In this document: piece after piece, positions 9,790 through 19,149 of the stretch
Numbering within the stretch: the stretch's first letter is position 1
Layout: each line of letters begins with the position of its first letter
Assembly (NCBI GenBank): GCA_900618425.1
Contig: UZAN01039901.1
Span: forward strand, 48,055-67,943
Origin: Echinostoma caproni
Lineage: Eukaryota > Platyhelminthes > Trematoda > Plagiorchiida > Echinostomatidae
Direction: 5' to 3'
DNA: 19,889 bases
Program-made: the position numbers and the translations under genes
The notes under the pieces: model-generated
The model's database searches: none
What the model was told of the DNA's origin: nothing
The model's input: only the letters and a program-made list of their open reading frames with translations

Positions 9790-10860
9790 CCTCATCCTAT
9801 GTGTTTGTATAATGGTCTACCAGTGAAGTCATCTTACCTTTTTATACGTGTCTAAATAGCTGATGCGAGCAGAAGCATTGGGCAGAGAATTCAATCGATG
9901 TGTTTTGTCATTATTTTTTTTAAACTTTCAGACGTCTACAGTTTTTCTCAAGGACTGAGGCCGTTGTTTGTCTAGAAGATCTCTCGACATTCCTGATCTC
10001 GCATACGAGCCACTGCACTGGGTGAGGAGGAAACGGAACAGGCGATTGTGTGGTTGGGACCGACATACTTTGTTCATTTGTAAGAAAAGTTCTCCGAAAA
10101 ATAAATTTAGAAAATAACTCACAAGTTTCGTCTGGTCGTTTTCGTCGTGAAAATAAAGATTGTCTAGGTGCTCAAAAAGTAAACTAGATGATGCTGCCCA
10201 AATAACATTTTTCAATGTTCATAAATAACGGGGATTGAGTTCTTTAATTTGAAAACATAAACGTACTTTCAAATAATAGCTTTAAGTGGAGAATGTGAAA
10301 GAAGTGGTTATTCCGATGGAGAATATGGACAAAATTTCCCGAAAATTGATAAATAAATTTCCAGAAAATATAGAAGTAGCTTTTTCCAGAAAAATCATAC
10401 ATATGTACGATCGAAGGAGCATAATAACCGAAAGACAGCCTATTTTGTGATATCATGCCACTGATATATGCCGCGATTGCTGCTCATCTCTATTGGTGCT
10501 TCACTGGGCTAAAAATGGGATCATTGGCTAGATAACATCGAACAATACAAAGTAAAACGAAATATTACCGCAGTACGAACAAAATGGAAAACGCTTTATT
10601 ATCAAAGCGGGGTGGGATAGGGTGAGTCCATCCCACGACAGAAATTATTTCGACATACTTTGGTAAGCATCGTTTGGTGCCTTGCAGGTGAATCAAAACG
10701 CCCTGTTGCGATAAATATATTGATTCTTCATCAGCGGATTTCGGATGGTGATGAACGCGAATATTAACACTGACATTTCATGTATCAGACTGTATCAGGG
10801 AGAACTAATCCATTTGGAATAAGTTGATAAGTGCATTTACTTAATTGACCAGTTGTTCAT
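9790..10860. other. No supported gene; one short hairpin
   Basis: GTGGGAT at 10612-10618 and ATCCCAC at 10630-10636 form a 7-bp hairpin with an 11-base loop. It overlaps a possible micro first exon (ATG at 10584 in good context, GTGAGT at 10622), which I could not connect to any downstream exon. The remainder is AT-rich and featureless. Confidence 0.4.
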
Positions 10861-10861
10861 T

Positions 10862-10896
10862 CCCCCCCCCCCCCCCCCCCCCNAGGGGGGGGGGGG
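10862..10896. repeat. Poly-C (21) / N / poly-G (12) run, probable assembly junction
   Basis: Twenty-one C at 10862-10882 are followed by N, A and twelve G at 10885-10896. A homopolymer meeting its own complement around an undetermined base is typical of a failed read-through or a misjoined gap rather than of natural sequence. The order of DNA on its two sides should not be trusted blindly. Confidence 0.8.
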
Positions 10897-11012
10897 TAAG
10901 CTCCCATCTGAACGATATACTTACATTTTCTTGGAATAGCAAACAAATACTGATTAGTTTTTGTGAGCAAACGACACTACTCAATTGACAACCTCCGGTA
11001 TTTTGTGCTTGT

Positions 11013-11426
11013 GGTGATAAGGTGAGGCAAGTGGCGTGCTTTGAAACCTATAGTCTAAGGTTCGAACTCCACCAAAATCACCCAACTTTAATGGGTATCG
11101 TCCGGTTCAATACTACGTCTGAGGTAGTGGAGTTTTATACCACTAATCTCATTCTCGGGGTCCAGTTTGCCGGCTTCCATGGGTAAACAACAGATTCTCA
11201 TGACTATGGGATTTACCCAATTAGATACTCATCGCTCCGGGGTGTTGTACAGAAGAGGCCTGACGACAATCACTGTTGTTTTGATCCATTGCCAGCATTC
11301 CTGAGCCGCAATCGATTCTTTCGTCTGTGCGAATTCGGTATGCTTTCACGAAAAGCGGTTCTGGTTAGCTCACAAAACGTAACCCAGCCATCAGAGGTGG
11401 TATTGAGCTATTACTACTACTACTAC
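11013..11426 (+). mobile_element. SINE-like unit: tRNA-like head, body and (TAC)5 tail
   Basis: The first 70 bases (11013-11082) look like a tRNA: GGTGAT at the 5' end pairs with ATCACC at the 3' end. TGAGGCAAGTGG is an A box with one extra base, and GGTTCGAACTCC (11059-11070) is a B box with one extra base. These are the internal polymerase III promoter elements of a SINE. About 330 bases of unrelated body follow, and a (TAC)5 microsatellite at 11412-11426 closes the unit like a SINE 3' tail. The head is well supported; the body limits and the tail are inferred. It abuts the older RTE fragment on its right, so it may have inserted into or next to that element. Confidence 0.5.
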
Positions 11427-11429
11427 TGT

Positions 11430-11890
11430 AGCGAAAGACTATCAACACCTACCAGCATCCACCCAAGAAGGCGAACCTTGTAATTCCCTACCCGATGTTT
11501 CCACCGGAAGCGGGCAATGCTTTGAAGGCATTGATGGTTAAATATAAAAAGTCAATTAGTTTCCTCGGAAAAGGTAGGGTTCGCAACCATGAGATAAAAC
11601 ACTACGAACCACGGCGATAAACACCGTTCCGTATGGGGAAAGATGAATGCCATGGAGGACCCACCGGTAACGCAGATTGGCAAAAGTTGCTCTGGCTTTT
11701 GCCATTAGCGCTGTGATCTTTTTCCCAACTCTACCTCTTGCCACGATCAAGCTCTAGCGGCACTTAAAGTTCTCAGCTACTTCTAATTGATCATCACAAA
11801 TGGTGAGTATAGGCTCCTAGCATACTTGTGGAAACACTTCGCACTTGGATGGTGTAAAGTACATACTTGGATATCTCAAGTGCGAAGCGG
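11430..11890 (-). pseudogene. Second, older RTE-clade LINE fragment (end of reverse transcriptase and thumb)
   Basis: On the minus strand, from about 11880, the sequence reads MYFTPSKCEVFPQVC, a stop, EPILTICDDQLEVAENFKCR, another stop, then GRVGKKITALMAKARATFAN and VVRSVLSHGCEP. After a frameshift near 11555 it reads LFIFNHQCLQSIARFRWKHR. This parallels the region just after the catalytic motif in the RTE copy at 7326-8740 (LIKQVDKFCYFG, ARIQKARLPFANLRHLW, VFEHRCLRSIARIWW), but the two differ at most positions, so they are separate and old insertions. Two stops and one shift make it non-coding. Similarity ends at the SINE-like tail near 11430. Confidence 0.8.
11837..11887. repeat. Perfect 11-bp inverted repeat at the RTE fragment edge
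   Basis: CTTCGCACTTG at 11837-11847 is repeated inverted as CAAGTGCGAAG at 11877-11887, with 29 bases between. The left copy lies in the reverse-transcriptase frame (SKCEV). The right copy lies where similarity to the element fades, so it may mark a foldback or inversion breakpoint of the insertion. Confidence 0.55.
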
Positions 11891-12123
11891 TCTAAATTAG
11901 GCTGAACTGCCTATTCATTGCCTTGATGTTGTTGTATCACCAGTTGAATTCGCGTTTAAAATCAAATTTATAAAACAAGTAGTAAAGTGCAACAGGAAAG
12001 GTGGTTCATTTTGAAACTGACTTATTAACTCCTATGGATGTTTATTCCAGTATGGGTCTTTTAGATAATACGACGTCTGCAAAGAGTTTAAGACGTTCGC
12101 TGGTGGGGAAAAGGTAGTTTGAT

Positions 12124-12526
12124 TTGAGTTCCTGTATCTCAATAGCTCAGTCATTATCGACAAGTATAACACAAAAATTTTCTAAAGCCGTTGATAGAAA
12201 ACAAGAAACGGTGAAAATCGTTCCCGGTTTCAGAATTCAGCTAGCTGCTGCGAATGACATAAAAAGGTTCACTTTAGGAAAAAGGGTTTTGTTCTATCAT
12301 CACCAGGGATAAACGTTCCGAGCTGCATTTAATAGGTAGCTATACAAAACTGGTCATGTAAGCAAAACCGTCCACCAATCAACGGTATATTGCCCTCGAG
12401 AAAGCCATATGCCGTCAGGTCTCTCTGGAGTTGTCCTTCAGCATTCTACATGACCATGAGTTCAAAAGATTGAGTGATATTGGAGCTTATTCTTTCACCA
12501 ACAGAGTTGGTTTGATCTTCCAGTAG
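12124..12526 (+). other. Two adjacent open frames, unidentified
   Basis: Frame one (12124-12312, 62 codons) includes KIVPGFRIQLAAANDIKRF. Frame two (12362-12526, 54 codons plus TAG) includes RYIALEKAICRQVSLELSFS and LHDHEFKRLSDIGAYSFTN, and looks more like protein than its surroundings. They are out of phase with each other, and no clear acceptor precedes either. A CAG|GTCTCT donor-like site lies near 12418. They could be exons of an unseen gene, a decayed transposon frame or chance. I recognise no domain. Confidence 0.2.
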
Positions 12527-12529
12527 CTA

Positions 12530-13840
12530 ACATAATTTTTGAATTTCACGTCAGCCATATTTTTCAGATGATACCTATGTAGATGTGAGTAGAACGACTG
12601 GATTAAAGTACACGTTATTCATATATTATTCAAATACTTGGTGCAACGCACAAATAGGTGACGATTCTTGAGGACATATGTACCAATCAGTGCTGCATTT
12701 CATCTCGCTAAGCGTGCAAAAATTTGGCTAATAACTAAGAGAGATGAAGTAAGGACTAATACCATAAATGGCAAGATAAACCTTGAATTAAATTTCCGGT
12801 TTGGATGCATATTAGATGAAATTTCCATCACTGAGTATGAAACGGAATGAATTGTCCCACGTGCGTCGACAAGGAGATGATTAAATTAATGCTGAAAGAT
12901 GGAAAATTGTTTGAGCTACCTATCAGACATGGATTTATGTGTACAGAAACAAAATACCCAGATGCTTCCTTTGCTTTCTGTTGTTTTCTGCAATTATGAA
13001 GTTAGGTTTGCGCTGAAAAAGTAAATACCACAGGTGAAGAACTTTATTTTTCAACTGTAGGGACCGACCACCAGATCTTTTGAAATTGGAGTGAAAAGTT
13101 ACAACGTCTGAACACATATGGTCTTTTGTCGAATGGCATGGTTCGAAAATTGAATATTAGACTTTGAGGCATATTAGTGACTGTGAATGCAACCAGTGNA
13201 AAATTAACATTCATCAATGATGGTAAGTAATATACAAATAGATTAAACAACACTCCGATTAGTCAAGCGTTTGTGTTTAAGATCCGAAAGCATCTTGCAA
13301 AATTTTCCATTCTTCTTCGCCATCAGTAATTAATTATTTGTGTATTATCTTTATAAATCATACAGCCACTTGAAAAGTTCGGGTTACTATAATGTAAATT
13401 GTTGAATAAATATCAAAGTAAACATGCATATTGTTTCCAAACATTTACTCAGGTGAATAAAAGAAGCCGTAAGTCTGAATTCTTGATGAGAAGTTCTGTT
13501 GTCTGTAGCAAGGAAATAATGTCTGTCAGACAGTGCACTGTGTAGGCTCAATATTTACACATGTCGTTTACTTTGGATGTAGAATTTCCATTATAACAGC
13601 GGTGCACAATGGACCTCTAGTTATGAACAGTCAGGCGGTTTTCACAGGAAGTTCTACCTCATATAGAATTTTCCGCCATAAACAACACTGCCACTGCTGT
13701 AATGTACGTTTGATTAAAATTGTGCAAACATATGGTCTGAATCCGTAAATCATAGAAGACAGGGTCTAGAAATAAAATTGATTTGAACGAGAATCTCACA
13801 AAGCTCACTCTCGGATATATGTGAATATCCTTTGCCCATT
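12530..13840. other. No gene called; one strong donor-like site
   Basis: Contains an N at 13199. GTAAGT at about 13222 follows an open stretch of 13-16 codons (VTVNATS-x-KLTFIND) but has only weak AG sites before it. The other frames are short and overlap on both strands. The region just before 13846 is the proximal upstream sequence of the secreted-protein gene. Confidence 0.4.
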
Positions 13841-13845
13841 TCATG

Positions 13846-13853
13846 TATAAAAG
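13846..13853 (+). promoter_or_regulatory. TATA box of the secreted cysteine-rich protein gene
   Basis: TATAAAAG is a near-ideal TATA box. A start site about 30 bases downstream would fall near 13876, giving a 5' leader of roughly 25 bases before the ATG at 13900. Because flukes also use spliced-leader addition, the CTACTCTTCGTGTGAG just downstream could instead serve as a trans-splice acceptor. Confidence 0.55.
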
Positions 13854-13899
13854 ATGCAACCACTACTCTTCGTGTGAGCTCACGCGCGTTCGATTGAAT

Positions 13900-16387
13900 A
13901 TGGCATCAAAGTACTATTGGGTGAGTTGATCTGGGTATACCTAGGAACCGAATTCACTAAAAGTGTAACCATTTTCTTGTAAATAAAACCTTTTTAATTC
14001 TTTGGAAGTGACAGTTTGACACTTTTTAAGAAAACTGATTTGTGCAAAGTTTGTCCAATATCATTTTCATGGTAGTTCGAAATAGGGACACTTACAATTA
14101 GCTATTAGTGACATTAAATTCAAACAGTTCATTGATATTTTTATTGCATGCTGATCATCATAGACATTTGAAATCGCTGAGAACTGATCCTTTATAACAA
14201 AAATCATACTGCTATTTAAATGCGCAGTTAGCAATTCCCTCTGTACTTTGCCTACCAAAAATAATAACACATACGGGATAAACATATCCAAATAAGATAC
14301 TTTTGAGGAGTTTATGAGCCAATCAGTTCTTTAATTTGCTCTTTTATCATCCTTGTCCTGTCATAAAAATAAACCCAATAACTATAAAACAAATACGTTC
14401 AAATATTTAATGTGTCCAGGTCAACTAAACAAAAGAAACATGATTCGATCTAATCCTGTCATTTTGAATTATGATTCGAATAATTCTTACTCTTTTACAA
14501 GCATGAGTAAGAGCATTTTAAATAACAATTAGCGATAAAGCGTTTAGGGCGGAAATACCTACTGGAGTGTCTTCAGCCAGCCAGAGTGCTTTCCGACAAA
14601 ATGTGATGGCGTTCAATACCACCATCCAAAATAGGCATATATCAGAGCAAAGATTCATAATTTACATGTTATGGGGTTGTAATCTGTGTTTCACGAAGCG
14701 ATCAGATCTGATGTAGTTTGACCAAAAAGTTATAATGCTTTTTCTGCAACTTCATTTTTCTAGAGTACCCTAATTATATGGATGATTGCTCTCTCTCCAT
14801 CCTCTTATCTCATTGGACTTATTGTGTGACCTCTGGTATTGAAGCAACCGTTCTATTTCCCATATACATCCATACAGAATATTACCCAATCACAACTCCT
14901 TACTGCTGTACAGCTTCTAATTCATGGGCAAACGCTTCCTCCGTGAGAAAGCTTAGCCCCAAAATCCGGGACGTCCGGCAGTTCCACCTATCATATTAAT
15001 CAGCATTGACGTGTGACAATTCGAAAAGTCGAACTGGTCGGTGTGTCGAATCAGTAACTCAGTGCGTACGTACTGCTAATTATTTTCAGCAGGAGTAAAT
15101 GAAGCTATACAGTGTTTCAGAGGCTTGTCACTGAGGCCAAGCACATTAGATCCGTTAGAGAAATACATTTGTTTTAAGCAAAATATACTGTAACCCCACA
15201 GTTTATCTTGGTGATAAAATCGTTTGTCTCTTAAATTTTTCAGAATTGCATTTTTTTCATTTTGGTAACTTTGGTCACATTCGCGGCATCGTTGCGCTGT
15301 CAAGACATACCACGAATGTCTCATGTTTGTGTGGCTGTTTCGCTGAAATTTCATTCATGCAGTAAGTGAAGAATCTGAAAAGTCTCAATGTTTTGAAAGG
15401 ATTTATTTTATTAATTTTATTTTTAATTTATTTATTAATGCTACATTTTGTTGCATCGTAATAGGTTTTCCTTCCATACCCATTCCCATACGGTTTATTG
15501 GATGCTAAACTTTGACAATGTGGACGTAAAGCAAAAGACGATGTGAGGGCTATGCAAAACAGCCGGGTTAAAGAATAAATGCAATTTGTTTTAGTGTCGG
15601 TTTATTCTGATGCAGCATTTCGATTTTGTCAAAAAGTGCAAAAGTGGTTAGGCGTAACTCGGTTTCATACACATGCACTTTCTAACGAGGAGGCAGGTTG
15701 GTTAGCAACAAAGTACAAATGTTAAAATCCGTTGGTTAATACTCTAATCAATACATTGATATGAAATAAAATGAAGTGCAATATGCAGCTGATGAACCAT
15801 CAAAAACAGGCCCGTTTGTTGATTTATGGTTCAATCCAATGAGTCTCTTGAATTTTCCGGGATTTACCCTAATTTTCAATTACTTTCACCTGCTAACTGG
15901 AGGAAGATCTTATTGAGTTCAACTGATAACCAAACTTCATCTTCACGCACAATCCTTAGTTCATCCAGTCAATCATATGCATCGGGAAGGCTTTGAAATA
16001 GGGTTTGATTTTATCAGAGCTTAAAAGTTGACCCACCTTGTTTTTGCATTCCAGACCCTCCGAGTGGACAGCATGCGTGCTACCACTAATAGTGCATTAA
16101 TTGTATTTTTATAATGTACACACCAGATAGTCATTCTTCATGAGCAATAAGGTTTACGAATGCCAGCTATCTGCCTGTGGAAGTGACCTTCCTAATTCTT
16201 TCTTCTTGTTCGTGTAGAACCCACTGATGTGGCCATACCCCACGGTTTGACCTCAAACGCCACCTATCTGAGCTCGATGATCGATCGATGTTCTGAATGC
16301 ACAAACTGTTTGAAGATGTTCGTGGAGTGTGTTCACACGAGCCTGATATTAAGTCAGGAGGAAATGTGCAGCCGAAAATCGACGTAG
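13900..16387 (+). CDS. Small secreted eight-cysteine protein, three exons, family unknown
   Basis: The model is join(13900-13920, 15244-15361, 16218-16387), 102 codons. The ATG has A at -3 and G at +4. Exon 1 (MASKYYW) ends at a GTGAGT donor in phase 0. Exon 2 follows TTAAATTTTTCAG and ends TGC A|GTAAGT. Exon 3 follows TTCTTTCTTCTTGTTCGTGTAG and begins AA, so the split codon is Lys and the frame stays open to TAG at 16385-16387. Residues 1-23 form a signal peptide: a charged and aromatic start, a hydrophobic core CIFFILVTLVTFAAS, and a likely cut after Ser23. The mature part has eight Cys (26, 36, 46, 71, 74, 77, 84, 97), including CSECTNC, and one N-glycosylation site (Asn60-Ala-Thr). Export and four disulfides are therefore inferred. 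I recognise no family. Phase agreement across three exons is the strongest support; no transcript evidence is available. Confidence 0.62.
13921..15243 (+). other. Intron 1 of the secreted-protein gene model
   Basis: It runs from GTGAGT to TTTTTCAG, 1323 bases. It contains another strong-looking acceptor at 14763, which is in phase with exon 1 but reaches a stop after 21 codons without a good donor. It also holds an AT-rich region around 14330-14530. No transposon fragment was recognised in it. Confidence 0.5.
15362..16217 (+). other. Intron 2 of the secreted-protein gene model
   Basis: It runs from GTAAGT to GTGTAG, 856 bases, with a branch-like CTAAT and a long pyrimidine tract immediately before the acceptor. 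It includes a very AT-rich stretch at 15397-15440. A further acceptor-like CCTTGTTTTTGCATTCCAG near 16052 has no convincing donor after it. Confidence 0.5.
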
Positions 16388-16445
16388 ACATTTGCGAAAA
16401 GGAGTGCGAGATTCACTGAATTTCAAGTTTGATGAAATTCTCTTA

Positions 16446-16451
16446 ATTAAA
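16446..16451 (+). promoter_or_regulatory. ATTAAA polyadenylation signal candidate
   Basis: ATTAAA, the commonest variant of AATAAA, lies 58 bases after the stop codon of the secreted-protein gene and would give a short 3' untranslated region. A canonical AATAAA is found only much later, near 17043. Confidence 0.35.
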
Positions 16452-16459
16452 TTTGAAAC

Positions 16460-17500
16460 GTGTTTTTATATGTACCAGTAATACATGTTGGAGAAAACAC
16501 TGATAAATCTTCCAATTTTATTCATGGAGTGAGATTGGGTGATGGTGGTGTTTGGGTCAGTAAACATTTTACAAATGACTATCGTATCCTTAGTTGGTGT
16601 GCTTACAAAAACAGATGCTCATAATTTGGTCTAACGTTGAAAAGGTGAGCTGAAGATATATGAAGTGTGTCGACAGGGGAAGGAACTGTGTAAACCGATG
16701 ATTGTTACAAAAGAGTTAAGTCAGAATATTGCATTTTTAAGTTATTCTTCTCAATTTTGTATCCTACTTTGCAACTTTAAAATCCACGGGATCAAGAAGA
16801 AGCGAAACCAATGTAGAATGCATATTATGCAGTTTAATGTAGGTGCCTATGTGCATAACAGTTACTTTTGCATTTACAGTATGCTACCGATGAGGCAGAT
16901 AAAGCTAACAATTTATTACCATGCAAGTAACCTACTTAAATCCTGTTCCCATCGTTTAACTTCCCCTTTTTTCGTGTCTTAGTATTTTTTGATTCGTTGC
17001 TTTTATCTTCTGTCTCGAAGGTTGTTTGCGTGTTCATATATTCAATAAAGGAAAAATCAAGTAAAGACTCGGGAAATTACCATACCTAAACCCTTTTGCA
17101 AAGGTTTCAAAAGATAACTCAGAGAATAACGCACGTCTTTATCAAACAGTATCACGATGAATGCCTTCAACCGATCATCATTTTGCCTTATATTTCCATT
17201 TGTTATCTGACACATGTGGACATTACCACGGATAGTGTAAACAGAACTCATATTTTCTTATCTAGCCTGCAATGGTCAACTATTTTTTAGCTGTCTAAAC
17301 AGTCCCACAGAGCACACTTCAAAGAGAACAAGGAGTGACCAACAAGCTCGTTTTCAGTGAATCTTAATCATGCCAAATACATCACTATAAATATCACGCT
17401 GTTTACATATGTGTCAGTATTGAAACATGAAAAAAATCAATCAGTTGTTTTGGGGAAGGGAAAATGACATCATACGTTAACTGAGGCTAATTTTGTCTTA
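16460..17500. other. No supported gene
   Basis: The longest frame here (16665-16982, 105 codons) is AT-rich, has no motif and is best taken as chance. A 30-base open segment at 16614-16643 between AACAG and GTGAGC has the shape of a symmetrical micro-exon, but I could not link it in phase to the exon-like segment after 17502. Confidence 0.4.
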
Positions 17501-17502
17501 GG

Positions 17503-17713
17503 ATCGGACGTGGGATTCTCAATGATAACATAAATGTTAGCTTATCCGATCGTTGGAATCGCTCCGGAAATGTGGTTTGTGAAGAGTGGACCAGGGGAGC
17601 TTAAGCACCTGCACAAATTGTTTTTGGGCACACAGAGGGGGTGGGTGGTTGTGCAGCAGAATTTCTACCGCTTCCGCTGTGGCCAGTATACGAACTCCAA
17701 ACTGCCTTTATAG
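17503..17713 (+). other. Exon-like segment with two overlapping open frames
   Basis: AATTTTGTCTTAG at 17490-17502 is a good acceptor, followed by a 34-codon frame (including SLSDRWNRSGNVVCEEW) that stops at 17608. From an AG at 17539-17540 a different frame runs 57 codons to TAG at 17711-17713. It has gene-like codon use (GTG, AAG, CTG, CAG) and a protein-like composition: GIAPEMWFVKSGPGELKHLH, then GWVVVQQNFYRFRCGQYTNS. Either could be a terminal exon of a plus-strand gene lying upstream, but no phase-matched partner exon was found. The local rise in G+C also lengthens frames by chance. No family was recognised. Confidence 0.33.
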
Positions 17714-17719
17714 TCGACC

Positions 17720-18095
17720 ACAAACCCGATACAAGTATGAAACCACTTCACGAGACTACGAATCACTGAGAATGTGCTTGTTCGCCACTCTCTATTCTAG
17801 ATTTTAACTAATGTAGGTAAATTGCTCTTCACGACATTGCTACACATATGCAAAATTTAGAATAACTATTTAGACTGGATAAGCTCAAAAACCAATAACA
17901 ATGAACCCCTGGACGTGTACACGACGATCAGCTTATCATATATGATTGAGGCCGTGTGTTTTGTTTACTCCATATCAGCCCTTAGCAAAAGGAGATAAAT
18001 TCATTTCACAAAAGGATGACAGAATAATTTATGTTGGGAACGATTGTCAGCAATGCTATCAAATAAAATTACAGCAATCAACTAAAAATATTAGA
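17720..18095. other. No feature seen
   Basis: AT-rich sequence between two exon-like segments. An AATAAA lies near 18062 and could be the polyadenylation signal of the segment ending at 17713, which is weakly supported itself. Confidence 0.4.
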
Positions 18096-18102
18096 TAGAT
18101 AA

Positions 18103-18365
18103 AATGTGCAAATCAAATCAAGTGTTAACCCGGGACAAGTTTATTACAGCGATTTAATTTGTGCTCAACTGGCGCAGCATAATTTGTACTCAGCAGTTTC
18201 GGAAACTGTATTGGATAGCTGTGGTGCTCCAAGCCCCCGAGATAACACCCACTAACGGACTATGTGTCACAGTGTCTGGACAACGAGCCATACGTCAATG
18301 ATATCGATCAAGTCCTGCGGTTCAAACAGAGGTTTCGTGACGAAAAGAATGCCAATGGGGATTGA
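18103..18365 (+). pseudogene. Possible broken coding segment with one frameshift, family uncertain
   Basis: A frame open from 18103 to TAA at 18253-18255 contains NPGQVYYSDLICAQLAQHNL and ETVLDSCGAPSPRDNT. A second frame, shifted by one base, takes over at once with PLTDYVSQCLDNEPYVNDID and QVLRFKQRFRDEKNANGD and ends at TGA 18363-18365. The switch falls in ACACCCACT at 18246-18252, and one missing C in that run would explain it. Composition and codon use are protein-like throughout. The LIxxQL spacing followed by APS faintly recalls the N-terminal dimerisation region of cleavage stimulation factor subunit 1, but that is only a memory-based impression. It could be a pseudogene, a gene with an assembly indel, or an old repeat. 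Confidence 0.33.
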
Positions 18366-18369
18366 TGAA

Positions 18370-19070
18370 TATCTGCTTGGCCAATGACATTTATTTGTGC
18401 ATATCATTTTTTCTTATTGATTCCTTCCATTAAACTGAATCGTAACTTCTGGAGCTTACTTCATGCGTTTCGGTGACCATGGTACGTCGGCAAGAGACTG
18501 CCAGTAAGATTCCGTGCTTCATTTGCGATTGTGATTCGTAATTCGGGTTTACTCTGATTACTACAAGAGTAGTACCAAATAAGTAACTCAAAATATATAC
18601 CTAAAAATAAGAGGCTTGATGGGTTGAAAAATGGCCAATGTTAATAACCCGGGAGCATTTGTTCTAACAAGCAGAATACGACGTCATTAGAATAACGCTA
18701 TGAATTTCAGTATCATGTCAAAAATAGACCGTGTGAGGCGAGAGTCTTTTTCAGTATGCAGGTTAATCAAATGCAAACAGATGCCTAGGAGTTTACTTGT
18801 TTATCGAATTGAACTGAGTCCACCTGAATGAATGATTCAGCGTATTGATTTTTATTAGATCAGCCATCAGGAAATCGTGTATAAATGGGATTCACATTCT
18901 ATGCAATTTTCGGGAGGTTGTTGTAGTAAAACCAAGGGAGAAGCATCCTAAACAATAAATAATAATGTAATAATGTCTGTTTACTTCCTTTCTTATTTAT
19001 TGAATATGCAAATTTATAGTTAAAATTAAGGATGGGGGACCGCGGCCATACAAAGGCTACCTAGGAAGTT
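18370..19070. other. No feature seen
   Basis: No frame, repeat or RNA signature was found. An A+T-rich stretch near 18950-19025 precedes the tRNA-like unit. Confidence 0.45.
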
Positions 19071-19147
19071 GGGCGTAGGTGGAGCGGTTCCAACACCGGA
19101 TGCCCAGTTCACAAGTTGGTGGCTTAACCACTTGGCCACCGCCGCCC
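19071..19147 (-). repeat. tRNA-like SINE head or tRNA pseudogene
   Basis: On the minus strand this 77-base unit begins GGGCG and ends CGCCC, which pair as an acceptor stem. TGGCCAAGTGG is an exact A box, and TGGC-CAAGTGGTTAA-GCCA makes a perfect four-base-pair D-arm. The anticodon arm (CCAAC-TTGTGAA-CTGGG) has two mismatches, and the T-arm (GTGTTGGAACCGC) is well off the GGTTCGANNCC consensus. It is therefore unlikely to be a working tRNA gene. A polymerase III head of a SINE or a decayed class II (Ser/Leu-like) tRNA copy fits best. Confidence 0.55.
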
Positions 19148-19149
19148 TC

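Noticed and set aside
14764..14999. Strong acceptor at 14763 followed by a hydrophobic frame and a 73-codon frame
   Set aside because: In phase with exon 1 it gives a hydrophobic run but hits TGA after 21 codons without a good donor; the other frame does not fit the phase. The exon at 15244 fits with both splice sites.
15076..15354. 92-codon minus-strand open frame
   Set aside because: It lies antisense to exon 2 of the secreted-protein gene and has no motif; the plus strand has both splice sites and a signal peptide.
15780..15815. CTGATGAACC ... AAAAAC, hammerhead-like
   Set aside because: No helix II pairing and no GAAA box.
16167..16391. 74-codon minus-strand open frame
   Set aside because: It is the complement of exon 3 of the secreted-protein gene, where higher G+C keeps the opposite strand open.
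16665..16982. 105-codon plus-strand open frame
   Set aside because: AT-rich codons, no motif and no splice support; a length expected by chance in this window.
18300..18340. GGTTCAAACAG as a possible B box
   Set aside because: No A box at tRNA spacing and the end of the consensus does not match; the bases read better as part of the open frame.
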